Origin: Burkholderiaceae bacterium | GTDB taxonomy: Bacteria > Pseudomonadota > Gammaproteobacteria > Burkholderiales > Burkholderiaceae_C | Assembly (NCBI GenBank): GCA_030123545.1 | Contig: CP126124.1 | Coordinates: 124,001-188,000 of the forward strand | Length of the DNA stretch: 64,000 nucleotides | Direction: 5' to 3' | Part shown: positions 24,376 to 32,350 of the stretch, piece by piece | Position numbering within the stretch: the first letter of the stretch is position 1 | How the letters are laid out: every line of letters starts with the position of its first letter | Position numbers and translations under genes: made by a program | The notes under the pieces: generated by a model | Seen by the model: only the letters and a program-made list of their open reading frames with translations | What the model was told of the DNA's origin: nothing | Databases searched by the model: none

Positions 24376-25317
24376 ATGGCCCGGATCGAATCCCGAAGCT
24401 ACGAGGCAACGCCGCCGCGCAAGGTGGCCTTTCTGGGCCTGGGCGTGATGGGCCATCCGATGGCGGGCCATCTGGCGCGCGCCGGTCACGAAGTCACGGT
24501 CTACAACCGGACTGCTTCAAAATCGATAGCATGGTGCGAAGAATTCGCGGGGGCTTCCAACGTAAATCATGCCCAAACCCCGCGGGCCGCGGCGCAACGG
24601 GCCGATGCGGTGTTCTGCTGCGTCGGCAACGACGAAGACCTGCGCTCGATCACCTTGGGCGAAGCACAGCCCGGCGGCGACCGCGGCGACACGGGTGCGT
24701 TCGCCGGCATGAAGCCCGGCGCGGTGTTCGTCGACCACACCACCGCCTCGGCCGAAGTGGCGCGCGAGTTGTCCGCCGTGGCCGCCGCGCGCGGCTTGGC
24801 GTTCGTCGATGCGCCGGTCTCCGGCGGCGAAACCGGCGCGCAGCGCGGCCAGCTCACGGTGATGTGCGGCGGCGAATCGGCGGCGTTCGACGCGGTGCGG
24901 CCGCTGATAATGGCCTACGCGCGCGCCTGCACGCTGATGGGCGAAAGCGGCGCGGGGCAACTCACCAAGATGGTGAACCAGATCGCCGTCGTCGGCGTGA
25001 TGCAGGGCCTGGCCGAGGCGATCGCGTTCGGCCAGCGCGCTGGCCTGGACATCGCGCAGGTGCTGGACGTGATCGGCAAGGGCGCGGCGCAAAGCTGGTC
25101 GATGGACAACCGCGGCCGCACCATGGCCACCGATCAATTCGACTTCGGCTTCGCGGTCGATCTGATGCGCAAGGATCTCGCGCTGGTGCTCTCCGAGGCC
25201 CGGCACAACGGCGCGCGGCTGCCGCTCACCGCGCTGGTCGACCAGTTCTACGCCGACCTGCAGGCGCAGGGCGGCGGACGCTGGGACAACTCGAGCCTGA
25301 TCCGGCGGCTGCGTTAG
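24376..25317 (+). CDS. NAD(P)-dependent beta-hydroxyacid dehydrogenase (3-hydroxyisobutyrate dehydrogenase family)
   Basis: The protein has 313 residues, starting 9 bases after pilU behind an AGGACAGG site. The Rossmann domain carries FLGLGVMGHPMAGHL (19-33). The substrate motif DAPVSGGETGA (145-155) and the catalytic lysine in GAGQLTKMVNQ (Lys198) are intact. The C-terminal helical domain is complete. Substrates of this family are short 3-hydroxy acids or tartronate semialdehyde; which one applies is not predictable. Between residues 48 and 66 the sequence KSIAWCEEFAGASNVNHAQ is coded partly by an AT-rich mini-repeat and departs from the local codon use. Confidence 0.9.
   Translation: MARIESRSYEATPPRKVAFLGLGVMGHPMAGHLARAGHEVTVYNRTASKSIAWCEEFAGASNVNHAQTPRAAAQRADAVFCCVGNDEDLRSITLGEAQPGGDRGDTGAFAGMKPGAVFVDHTTASAEVARELSAVAAARGLAFVDAPVSGGETGAQRGQLTVMCGGESAAFDAVRPLIMAYARACTLMGESGAGQLTKMVNQIAVVGVMQGLAEAIAFGQRAGLDIAQVLDVIGKGAAQSWSMDNRGRTMATDQFDFGFAVDLMRKDLALVLSEARHNGARLPLTALVDQFYADLQAQGGGRWDNSSLIRRLR
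24520..24538. repeat. AT-rich mini-repeat copy inside the dehydrogenase gene
   Basis: AAAATCGATAGCATGGTGCG (24519-24538) matches the right half of the putA and aminotransferase copies (AATTGATAGCT...CGC) with two or three changes. The left arm is degraded. It lies after the cofactor-binding beta-alpha-beta unit. Confidence 0.4.
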
Positions 25318-25371
25318 AGCCCAGGCCACGGCCAGGGCGCCATCGGCCGCGACCGGCAGACCCGCGCCGCA

Positions 25372-25995
25372 TCAGTTGGTATCGCTCGGCGGCTTGCTGA
25401 CGTCGGCGTCGCTGATCAGCTCGAACAGCGTGACCACGCGCTTGACGCCGCTGATGCTGCGCGCGATGTCGGCCGCGCGGTCCGCCTCGCGCTGCGTGAC
25501 GCGGCCCATCATGTAGACCACGCCGAGTTCGGTCACGACCTTGAACGCATTCGCGTTCAGGTCCCGCGCGTCGACGAACGACGCCTTGATGCGGCCGGTG
25601 ATCACCGTGTCCTGCGAGCGCTCGGACAGCGAGGCGTTCGGACCGATCTGCAGTTCGTTCGCCACGCTGCGCACGTTCTCGATGCCAGAGACGATCTGTC
25701 CGGCCTGCTGCTTCGCCGCCTCGTTCGGCACTTCGCCGGTCAGCAATGCGCGCCGGTCGTAGCTGGTCACGTCGACATGCCACGGCTGCAGCGGGCTGTC
25801 GCCGATCAGTCGGTTCGCGCGGAACTCGATACGCTGGTCGTCGAGCTGCGCACCGGCGGTACGGCGATCGGTCGCGACCAGCGCCGTGGTGGCCGCCGTG
25901 GTCGCCACGATCGGAAAGCAGCCCGTCAGGCCGGTCAGCGCGGAAATCCCAAGCGCCGCGACCAGCGCCGCCCGCTTCGTATCGAAACCCTTCAT
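25372..25995 (-). CDS. dolP: BON-domain outer-membrane lipoprotein DolP (YraP)
   Basis: The protein has 207 residues from the ATG at 25995, behind an excellent AGGAGGTGAC site that lies inside the end of diaA. The lipobox LTGC ends a short signal peptide, so the mature protein is a lipoprotein. Two BON domains follow (about 65-130 and 138-200). The gene order dolP-diaA-yraN next to rsmI is that of E. coli yraP-diaA-yraN-yraL. DolP supports outer-membrane integrity and the BAM machinery. Its start overlaps the diaA stop by 4 bases. Confidence 0.9.
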   Translation of the reverse strand: MKGFDTKRAALVAALGISALTGLTGCFPIVATTAATTALVATDRRTAGAQLDDQRIEFRANRLIGDSPLQPWHVDVTSYDRRALLTGEVPNEAAKQQAGQIVSGIENVRSVANELQIGPNASLSERSQDTVITGRIKASFVDARDLNANAFKVVTELGVVYMMGRVTQREADRAADIARSISGVKRVVTLFELISDADVSKPPSDTN

Positions 25996-26588
25996 GTCGT
26001 CACCTCCTGTTCGCCCAACAATTGCGTGTCCACGCCGTCGCACAGGCAGTGCAGGATCAGCAGGTGGACCTCCTCGACACGCGCGGCACGCTCGTGCGGC
26101 ACGTTCACCTGTACGTCCATCTCGCGCAGCGCCGCACCGATCCTGTTGCTGCCGCGGCCGGTCAGCGCCACCACCGTCATTTCGCGCTCGTGCGCCGCCT
26201 CGACGGCAGCAAGCAGATTCGCCGCGTCCGGCCCGGGCGACATCACCAGCAGCAGATCTCCGGCCTGGCCGAGCGCGCGCACCTGCCGCGCGAACACCGG
26301 CGCGAAATCCTGCTCGCCCGCCAATGCGCTCAGCACCGCGCCATCGTCCAGCGCGATCGCCGGCAACTCGGGCCGCGCCCGCTCGAACCGGCCGACGAAC
26401 TGGGCCACGAGGTGGCGCGCCTGCGCCGCCGATCCGCCGTTGCCGCAGGCGAGCACCTTGCCGCCGCTGGTGACGCAGGCCAGCAGCGCCTGCAGCGCCG
26501 CCGCGATCGGCTTGGACAGCGCCTCGGCCGACTGGTACTTCAGGTCGGCGCTGTCGATGAACTGCTGCTGAATGCGAAGCTCGATCAT
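25992..26588 (-). CDS. diaA: SIS-domain DnaA initiator-associating protein DiaA
   Basis: The ATG at 26588 gives 198 residues; the frame continues upstream to 26654 without support. The single SIS domain has GNGGSAAQARHLVAQF, PAIALDDGAVLSALAG, FARQVRALGQAGDLLLVMS and the end ARVEEVHLLILHCLCDGVD. The last stretch follows E. coli DiaA closely, whereas GmhA has His/Glu zinc ligands in the first motif that are absent here. DiaA binds DnaA and promotes orderly initiation at oriC. Position between yraN and dolP supports the call. Automatic pipelines often label this gene phosphoheptose isomerase. Confidence 0.87.
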   Translation of the reverse strand: MIELRIQQQFIDSADLKYQSAEALSKPIAAALQALLACVTSGGKVLACGNGGSAAQARHLVAQFVGRFERARPELPAIALDDGAVLSALAGEQDFAPVFARQVRALGQAGDLLLVMSPGPDAANLLAAVEAAHEREMTVVALTGRGSNRIGAALREMDVQVNVPHERAARVEEVHLLILHCLCDGVDTQLLGEQEVTT

Positions 26589-26678
26589 GCCGCCGCATGA
26601 TAACCGCGCCACCTTAGAGAGGCCCGCGCGCGACGGCGATCCAGGCCGGTTCACGTGAACGGGTCGACGCGGCTGACC

Positions 26679-27092
26679 CTAGTCGGCGTCGAATGCCGCC
26701 TGCAGCCAGACCAGCTCGCCGGCGTCGATGCCGACCACGTCGAACCGGCACGGCGGCGCATCGGGCAGGCGCATCAGGTAGCGGCGCGCCGCATACAGGA
26801 TGCGGCGGCGCTTGGCGGAGCCTATGCTGGCTGCCGCGCCGCCCTGCGCGCGGCTGGCACGATGTCGCACTTCGACGAACACCAACGTGCCCGCGCCGTC
26901 GCGCATGATCAGGTCGATCTCGCCGCCACCGCGGCCCGGCGTCCGATAATTGCGCTCGACCAGCCGCAGCCCGGCCGAGCGCAGATGCGCGAGCGCGCGA
27001 TCCTCTGCCGCGTCGCCGGCCTGCTTCGTGGTCACCGTCACAGTCACTGTTGCGCCGGCCCGCGCCGGTGTTCGTCGATCGAGGAGTCCCAT
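26679..27092 (-). CDS. yraN: YraN/UPF0102 family nuclease-like protein
   Basis: The protein has up to 137 residues. The conserved core begins TTKQAGDAAEDRAL and contains GGGEIDLIMRDGAGTLVFVEVRHR, the nuclease-like D-EXR signature, then a FDVVGID strand. The ATG at 27092 overlaps by one base the TTG start of divergent rsmI and lies on the opposite strand of its ribosome-binding site. A GTG at 27035, within a GTGAC-type tandem run, would give a tighter 118-residue protein. Homologues vary here, so the start is uncertain. The function in DNA or RNA processing is unproven for the family. Confidence 0.85.
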   Translation of the reverse strand: MGLLDRRTPARAGATVTVTVTTKQAGDAAEDRALAHLRSAGLRLVERNYRTPGRGGGEIDLIMRDGAGTLVFVEVRHRASRAQGGAAASIGSAKRRRILYAARRYLMRLPDAPPCRFDVVGIDAGELVWLQAAFDAD

Positions 27093-27997
27093 TGGCTGCC
27101 ACCTATACCCGTGCCCTGGCCGCCGCGCACGACGCGGCCTCGGCGCAGCATTATCCGCAGGGCGCGCTGTACGTGGTCGCGACGCCGATCGGCAACCTGG
27201 CCGACATCACACTTCGCGCGTTGCACCTGCTCGCGCTGGCCGACGCGGTGGCCTGCGAGGACACGCGCCGCACGCACGCGCTGCTGCGCGCCTACGGCAT
27301 CACCAAGTCCGCCGCGCAGCTGATCGCGCTGCACCAGCACAACGAGATGGAGGCGGCACAGGCCGTCGTCGAGCGGCTGCGCCGCGACGAGCGCGTGGCC
27401 TACGTCAGCGACGCCGGCACGCCGGCGATCAGCGACCCCGGCGCGAAATTGGTCGCCGCGGTGCGCGGCGCGGGGCTGGCCACGGTGCCGCTGCCCGGCG
27501 CGAGCAGCGTCACGGCCGCGCTGTCGGTCGCCGGCATCGCGCAGGCCAGCGGCTTCCTGTTCGCCGGATTCCTGCCGACCCGGGTCGCGGAGCGGGTCGC
27601 AGCGGTGCAGACGCTGCAGCAGCGACCGGAAGCGGTGGTGCTGCTCGAGGCGCCGCACCGCATCGAAGCCCTGGCCAGCGCGCTCGCGGCCTTGGGTGAG
27701 CGCCACATCACGGTCGCGCGCGAGTTGACCAAGCAGTTCGAGGAGATCGCGACGATTGCCGCTGTCGCGCTGCCGTCTTGGCTCGCCGCCGCGCCAGAGC
27801 GCCTGCGCGGCGAATTCGTGCTGGTGCTGCACCCAGCAGCGGACGCAGAAGACGGTTCGGACGCGCAGCGTGTGCTGCGTCTGCTGCTGCATGAACTGCC
27901 GCTGAAGACCGCGGTGCGGCTCGCGGCCGAGATCACCGGCGCGGCGCGCAACGCGCTGTATCAGAGTGCGCTCGCGCTGAAGAACGAAGCCGATTGA
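27092..27997 (+). CDS. rsmI: 16S rRNA (cytidine(1402)-2'-O)-methyltransferase RsmI
   Basis: The protein has 301 residues from a TTG at 27092 with a textbook GAGGAG five bases upstream. An upstream in-frame ATG at 27050 would place that site inside the coding region. The tetrapyrrole-methylase fold shows LYVVATPIGNLADIT, CEDTRRTHALLRAYGI, YVSDAGTPAISDPGA and FLFAGFLP. RsmI methylates the ribose of C1402 in the ribosomal P site with SAM. It is divergent from yraN-diaA-dolP, as in E. coli. The start codons of the two directions overlap by one base. Confidence 0.95.
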   Translation: MAATYTRALAAAHDAASAQHYPQGALYVVATPIGNLADITLRALHLLALADAVACEDTRRTHALLRAYGITKSAAQLIALHQHNEMEAAQAVVERLRRDERVAYVSDAGTPAISDPGAKLVAAVRGAGLATVPLPGASSVTAALSVAGIAQASGFLFAGFLPTRVAERVAAVQTLQQRPEAVVLLEAPHRIEALASALAALGERHITVARELTKQFEEIATIAAVALPSWLAAAPERLRGEFVLVLHPAADAEDGSDAQRVLRLLLHELPLKTAVRLAAEITGAARNALYQSALALKNEAD

Positions 27998-28012
27998 GTT
28001 GAAGCCTGCGGC

Positions 28013-28088
28013 TGGCGCGGCTGGCGGGGATCGAACCCACGACCCTTGGCTTCGGAGGCCAATACTCTATCCACTGAGCTACAGCCGC
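28013..28088 (-). tRNA. tRNA-Arg (anticodon CCG)
   Basis: A 76-base cloverleaf with the CCA end encoded. The acceptor stem GCGGCTG pairs with CAGCCGC (discriminator G). The D arm is GCTCAGTGGATAGAGT. The anticodon stem TTGGC/GCCAA encloses the loop CTCCGAA, giving anticodon CCG for CGG codons. The T arm contains GGTTCGATCC. It lies 15 bases after rsmI and 67 bases beyond the fabB stop, on the fabB strand. Confidence 0.97.
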
Positions 28089-28155
28089 GTGCTGCAGGAT
28101 TGTACCTGCCGCAACTGCGCGAGCCGCGCCCGGTCCGCGCCGGCACACCGCCGCG

Positions 28156-29376
28156 TCAGTCGTGCCAGCGCTGGAAGATCAGCGTCGCGTTGGTGCCGCC
28201 GAAACCGAAGCTGTTCGACATGATCGTGTTGAGCAGGACGCCGTCCCGGCGCTCGCGCACGATCGGGATGCCCTCGGCCGCAGGGTCGAGCCGGGTGATG
28301 TTCGCCGACGCGCTCAGGAAATTCTCCTGCATCATCAAGAGCGAATAGATCGCCTCGTTCACGCCGGCCGCGCCCAAAGCGTGGCCGGTCAAAGACTTGG
28401 TCGAACTCACCCAAGGCACGCGATCCGCGCCGAACACGGTGCGCAGCGCCTCCAACTCCTTGGTGTCGCCGACCGGCGTGCTGGTGCCGTGCGCGTTGAT
28501 GTAGTCGATTTTCTCGGTCACCGTCGCCATCGCCTGCTGCATGCAGCGCACCGCGCCCTCGCCCGAGGGCTGCACCATGTCGTAGCCGTCGGAGGTGGCG
28601 CCGTAGCCGACCAGTTCGGCGTAGATCTTCGCGCCGCGCGCCTTCGCGTGCTCGAGCGCCTCCATCACCAGCACGCCGCCGCCGCCGGAGATCACGAAGC
28701 CGTCGCGCGTTTCGTCGTACGGCCGTGAGGCGGTGGCCGGCGCGTCGTTGTACGCGCTCGAGAGCGCGCCCATCGCGTCGAACAGCAGCGACATGGTCCA
28801 GTGCACCTCCTCGCCGCCGCCGGCGAACACCAGATCCTGCTTGCCCATCTGGATCAGCTCGGCCGCGTGGCCGATGCAATGCGCGCTGGTCGCGCAGGCG
28901 GAACTGATCGAGTAGTTGACCCCGCGGATCCGGAACGGTGTCGCAAGACACGCGGTGTTCGTGCTCGACATGGTGCGCGGCACCATGTACGGGCCGACCT
29001 TGCGGATGCCCTTGGCGCGCAGGATATCGGCGGCCTCGACCAGGTTCGAGGTCGAGGGCCCGCCCGAGCCCATCACCAGGCCGGTACGCTCGTTCGACAC
29101 CTCGGTCTCGGCCAGGCCGGCGTCGGCTATCGCCTGGCGCATCGCGATGTAATTGAACGCCGCGCCGTCGCCCATGAAGCGCTTGATCTTGCGGTCGATG
29201 AACTGGTCGAGATCGATCACGATCGGGCCATGCACCTGGCTGCGGAATCCCAGCTCGCGGTAGACCTCGGAGAACACGATGCCGGATCGCCCCTGTCGCA
29301 GTGCGTCGACGACCTGGCCGCGGTCGTTGCCGATGCTGCTGACGATGCCCATTCCGGTGACGACGACGCGTCTCAT
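28156..29376 (-). CDS. fabB: Beta-ketoacyl-ACP synthase I FabB
   Basis: The protein has 406 residues, full length for KAS I. The Cys-His-His triad is present: Cys161 in SISSACATSAH, His295 in YINAHGTSTP and His331 in LTGHALGAAG. It condenses malonyl-ACP with acyl-ACP and is needed to extend the cis-3-decenoyl intermediate in anaerobic-type unsaturated fatty acid synthesis. It follows fabA by 15 bases, so the two are co-transcribed in the usual fabAB order. Confidence 0.97.
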   Translation of the reverse strand: MRRVVVTGMGIVSSIGNDRGQVVDALRQGRSGIVFSEVYRELGFRSQVHGPIVIDLDQFIDRKIKRFMGDGAAFNYIAMRQAIADAGLAETEVSNERTGLVMGSGGPSTSNLVEAADILRAKGIRKVGPYMVPRTMSSTNTACLATPFRIRGVNYSISSACATSAHCIGHAAELIQMGKQDLVFAGGGEEVHWTMSLLFDAMGALSSAYNDAPATASRPYDETRDGFVISGGGGVLVMEALEHAKARGAKIYAELVGYGATSDGYDMVQPSGEGAVRCMQQAMATVTEKIDYINAHGTSTPVGDTKELEALRTVFGADRVPWVSSTKSLTGHALGAAGVNEAIYSLLMMQENFLSASANITRLDPAAEGIPIVRERRDGVLLNTIMSNSFGFGGTNATLIFQRWHD

Positions 29377-29391
29377 CGCTGCGCCCCTATC

Positions 29392-29907
29392 TCAAAAACT
29401 CTCGGGCGAGACGAACAGGCCGACGCGCAGGTCGGTCGCCTCGTAAATGCGCCGGCCGTCGACCTCCACCGCCCCGTCCGCGATGCCGAGCACCAGCTTG
29501 CGCATCACCAAACGCTTGATGTCGAGCCGGTACACGACCTTCTTCGCCGTCGGCAGCACCTGGCCGGTGAACTTGACTTCGCCGACGCCCAAGGCGCGCC
29601 CCTTGCCGGGCCCGCCCATCCAGCACAGAAAGAAGCCGAGCAGCTGCCACATCGCATCGAGCCCGAGGCAGCCCGGCATCACCGGGTCGCCCTGGAAATG
29701 GCAGGCGAAAAACCAGAGATCGGGATGGATGTCGAGTTCGGCGACGATCTCGCCCTTGCCGTGCGCGCCGCCCTTGTCGGTGATCAGCGCGATGCGGTCC
29801 ATCATCAGCATGTTCGGCAGCGGCAACTGCGCGTTCTTCGGCCCGTACAGCTCGCCCCTGCCGGATTTGAGCAATTCCTCGCGCGTGAAACTGTGCTGCT
29901 TTTCCAT
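29392..29907 (-). CDS. fabA: 3-hydroxydecanoyl-ACP dehydratase/isomerase FabA
   Basis: The protein has 171 residues, standard length. The catalytic His70 lies in FACHFQGDPVMPG and Asp84 in CLGLDAMWQLLG, at the same numbers as in E. coli FabA. It dehydrates 3-hydroxydecanoyl-ACP and isomerises the double bond, the branch point to unsaturated fatty acids. It is the first gene of the fabAB operon and is divergent from the cytochrome gene across a 201-base gap. A GATAAT hexamer lies about 65 bases upstream but has no good -35 partner. Confidence 0.97.
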   Translation of the reverse strand: MEKQHSFTREELLKSGRGELYGPKNAQLPLPNMLMMDRIALITDKGGAHGKGEIVAELDIHPDLWFFACHFQGDPVMPGCLGLDAMWQLLGFFLCWMGGPGKGRALGVGEVKFTGQVLPTAKKVVYRLDIKRLVMRKLVLGIADGAVEVDGRRIYEATDLRVGLFVSPESF

Positions 29908-30054
29908 CTGCCGTGATCGGCTTTGCCGGTTCGGGACTGCTTGCCCGCCGTCGTGGTCGGGAACCTCGGATCATTATCGCCCATTGCCTTTGCGCGCCGG
30001 CTTCGGCGCAAGCAGCAACGCCGCGCTGCGCCGCGTGCCACGAGGGGCGGCTCG

Positions 30055-30060
30055 TATAAT
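30055..30060 (+). promoter_or_regulatory. Possible -10 element for the cytochrome gene
   Basis: A perfect TATAAT stands 48 bases before the ATG of the cytochrome gene, just after a GC-rich stretch. The hexamer at 17-base spacing upstream (CGCGTG) is a poor -35, so an activator or an unusual -35 would be needed. Confidence 0.35.
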
Positions 30061-30108
30061 GCGCTGCGACTGTCGGACGCATCAGCAGCAAGACCAACAG
30101 AGGATGTC

Positions 30109-30675
30109 ATGAGTGAGAACAACCACGCCGAAGAAGCCGGCCATGCCGAAGGCCCGATCAAGACTCCGAAGCAGCTGCTGGTTACCGTGATCTTCGCGTT
30201 CCTGATCCCGATCTTCGGAGCGATCGGAATCGCGCGCTATATCAGCCTGGAGAACATGACCGGCCCCGACGCGGTGAACGTGCAAAAGTCCGCGGATCAG
30301 CGCATCCAGCGCGTCGGCCAGGTTACGGTCCTGTCGGCCAGCGAAGCGCAAGCGGCGGTGGCACAGGCCGCAGCGGCGGCTTCGGCTGCCGCGACCACCG
30401 CGGCCGCGGCGCCCGCGACGGCCGCGGCGCCCGCCGCCGACCTGGGCAAGAAGCGCTACGACGAAACCTGCTTCGCCTGCCATGCGACCGGCGCCGCCGG
30501 TGCGCCGAAGTTCGGCGACAAGGCGGAGTGGGCGCCGCGCATCAAGCTCGGCGTCGACGCACTGGTCGCGAAGGCGATCTCGGGGATCGGCGCGATGCCG
30601 CCGCGCGGCGGCTCGACCGCGAGCGACGCGGAGATGCGCGCCGCCGTCGAATACATGGTGAACGCCGCCAAGTAA
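30109..30675 (+). CDS. Membrane-anchored class I cytochrome c (cytochrome c5-like)
   Basis: The protein has 188 residues, with AGAGGATG upstream of the ATG. A cytosolic N-terminus (1-20) is followed by one membrane anchor (about 22-44, LLVTVIFAFLIPIFGAIG). A periplasmic linker contains a long Ala/Thr/Pro-rich run (about 80-112). The c5-type haem domain has CFACH at 121-125, a GAPKFGDKAEWAPRI stretch and the axial methionine in GAMPPRGG (Met163). It probably shuttles electrons in the periplasm between a quinol oxidoreductase and terminal oxidases while tethered by the flexible linker. It appears to be a single-gene transcript. Confidence 0.92.
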   Translation: MSENNHAEEAGHAEGPIKTPKQLLVTVIFAFLIPIFGAIGIARYISLENMTGPDAVNVQKSADQRIQRVGQVTVLSASEAQAAVAQAAAAASAAATTAAAAPATAAAPAADLGKKRYDETCFACHATGAAGAPKFGDKAEWAPRIKLGVDALVAKAISGIGAMPPRGGSTASDAEMRAAVEYMVNAAK

Positions 30676-30764
30676 GGCGACGCGATGACCGCGCCGGCGC
30701 CACCGGCGATCGCCAGACTTATCAAACAAATCGGCCAGCGGCCCAGACACAGCAATGACTTATT

Positions 30765-30781
30765 GCTACATTTATTGTAGC
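30765..30781. repeat. AT-rich mini-repeat copy between cytochrome and hypothetical gene
   Basis: GCTACA (30765-30770), TTTAT, TGTAGC (30776-30781): a 6-bp inverted repeat followed by GATCGCGC. It has the same architecture as the GCTAT...ATAGC elements, with TA replaced by TAC/GTA. It lies at the 3' ends of two convergent genes and overlaps the stop end of the minus-strand one, so it could also act as a weak bidirectional terminator. Confidence 0.45.
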
Positions 30782-31323
30782 GATCGCGCATTGTGCCGGG
30801 CCGCCGGGCTGCAGACGTAACCGAACCGCTTGGGAAGGTCGCCCGCAGCGATCTGCTGTGGCTGCCAGATGCGCTGCTCGACCGCGTCAGCCGCCAGCCC
30901 CATGTCGAGCGTGTGCACCAGACCAAAGCCGAAGTCCGTGGCGATGAACAGGCGGCCCTGTTCGTCGATCACACATTCTCGCATCCGCGCTGCGCGTCCG
31001 GTGTGCGCGACGACCTGGAAATCGGCCTGCACACGCCAGACGATCGGCGCGGCCTCCAGTTCCACGTAGACCCGCTGCGGGCCGTTCTGGAAAAACCACT
31101 GGCCCGCCACGTCGGCCTCGTAGTTGCGGTGGATGAATTCGATCAGCTTGTCGTGCAAGAGCAGCGTGCCGCGCGCGCGCGGTGTGCCGCCCGCGAACGG
31201 CCCGGCCGCCTGCGCGCGCTCGTCGCGCAGGTACCAGCGGCCGCGCGCATCGAGCCCGAGCCAGCCGTAGCACGCGGGAACGTCGGGCCACTTGGCCAGC
31301 GCCTGTCTGACGATGTCGTCCAT
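30772..31323 (-). CDS. Conserved hypothetical protein
   Basis: The protein has 183 residues and no signal peptide or membrane segment. I recall similar small proteins from Betaproteobacteria but cannot name a function. Conserved-looking stretches are the N-terminal MDDIVRQALAKWPDVPACYG, LIEFIHRNYEADVAGQWFFQ, NGPQRVYVELEAAP and a C-terminal YVCSPAARH. The many Trp, Tyr and Gly residues in beta-type spacing suggest an all-beta or mixed fold. AAGGAG lies 12 bases before the ATG. It is upstream of the YheT-type gene on the other side of a 48-base gap, but reads away from it. Confidence 0.8.
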   Translation of the reverse strand: MDDIVRQALAKWPDVPACYGWLGLDARGRWYLRDERAQAAGPFAGGTPRARGTLLLHDKLIEFIHRNYEADVAGQWFFQNGPQRVYVELEAAPIVWRVQADFQVVAHTGRAARMRECVIDEQGRLFIATDFGFGLVHTLDMGLAADAVEQRIWQPQQIAAGDLPKRFGYVCSPAARHNARSLQ

Positions 31324-31371
31324 CGCTGATTCACGCTCCTTGCACGCGGCCGCGATCAGGGCACCATAGCA

Positions 31372-32346
31372 TCATCGAAGCCGTTCAGCGAACCAGCCGA
31401 GCACGGCCCGCGGCAGCGTCTGCAGTTCGCCGGGCGGCATCCGCCCGGTGGCGAAGCCGACATGGCCGCCCTCTGCCGGCTGCCACAGCGTGACCGGCGC
31501 CCGCACGTCGGCTGCCCGCGGCAACGAGCGAGCCGGCACGAACGGGTCGTTGCGCGCGTTCAGCAGCAGCGCCGGGATGCGGATGCGGCCGAGTTGCGGC
31601 TTGGCCGAAGCGCGCGACCAGTAGTCATCGGCATCGCGAAAGCCGTGCAGCGGCGCGGTGAACACATCGTCGAAGCCGTGCAGGTCGCGCACCGCGAGCA
31701 GCCGCGCGCGATCGAACAGGCCCGGGTACTGCGCAAGCTTTTGCAGCGCCTTCGGCACCATGGTGCGCAGGAACATCCGGGTGTAGACCACGCGGTTGAA
31801 GCCGCGCCCGATCGCGTGCCCGCCGGCCGCCAGATCCAGCGGCGCGCACACCGCTGCCGCCGCGGCGACGACGTTTGCGGCGAGCGTTCCCGCTTCCTCG
31901 GCCCAGCGCATCAGCACGTTGCCGCCCATCGAGATGCCGACCGCCAGCAGCGGGCCGTCGCCGCGCTGGCGCAGCCGCCGCAGAATCCAGTCGGCCTCCT
32001 CGAAATCGCCCGAGTGATAGGCGCGCGGCGCGCGGTTGATCTCGCCGCTGCAGCCGCGGAAATGCGGCACCGCAAAGCCCAGGCCCAGCGCGCGGGCCTG
32101 ACCGGCAAAGGCCTGCGCGTAATGGCTGGCGGACGAGCCCTCGAGGCCATGAAACAGCACCAGCAGCGGCGCGGCCGGCGGAGCAGCCCAGGCGCCGAAG
32201 TCGACGTCGATGAAGTCGCCGTCCGGCGTGTCCCAGCGCTCGCGATTGAACAGCGCGGGCACACCGTTCACGCGGCGCGCGCAGGTGGCCGGCCAGATGG
32301 TCTGTGAATGGCCGCCCGGCAGCCACCACGGCGCGGCGTAGGCCAT
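31372..32346 (-). CDS. YheT-family alpha/beta hydrolase
   Basis: The protein has 324 residues. The frame can start at a GTG (32349), but the following ATG at 32346 lies 4 bases after the upstream stop. The N-terminal WWLPGGHSQTIWPAT is the hallmark of the YheT/ABHD1-3 group. The nucleophile elbow is GISMGGNVLMRW, the acid is in NARNDPFVP and the catalytic His is in EGGHVGF. Members are esterases or lipases of unknown natural substrate, probably cytoplasmic or membrane-peripheral. It is tightly spaced behind the SnoaL-like gene. Confidence 0.88.
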   Translation of the reverse strand: MAYAAPWWLPGGHSQTIWPATCARRVNGVPALFNRERWDTPDGDFIDVDFGAWAAPPAAPLLVLFHGLEGSSASHYAQAFAGQARALGLGFAVPHFRGCSGEINRAPRAYHSGDFEEADWILRRLRQRGDGPLLAVGISMGGNVLMRWAEEAGTLAANVVAAAAAVCAPLDLAAGGHAIGRGFNRVVYTRMFLRTMVPKALQKLAQYPGLFDRARLLAVRDLHGFDDVFTAPLHGFRDADDYWSRASAKPQLGRIRIPALLLNARNDPFVPARSLPRAADVRAPVTLWQPAEGGHVGFATGRMPPGELQTLPRAVLGWFAERLR

Positions 32347-32350
32347 CACT

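Noticed and set aside
26688..27092. Frameshift in yraN because of the unusual N-terminus
   Set aside because: The conserved core from TTKQ onward is uninterrupted. Only the start codon is uncertain.
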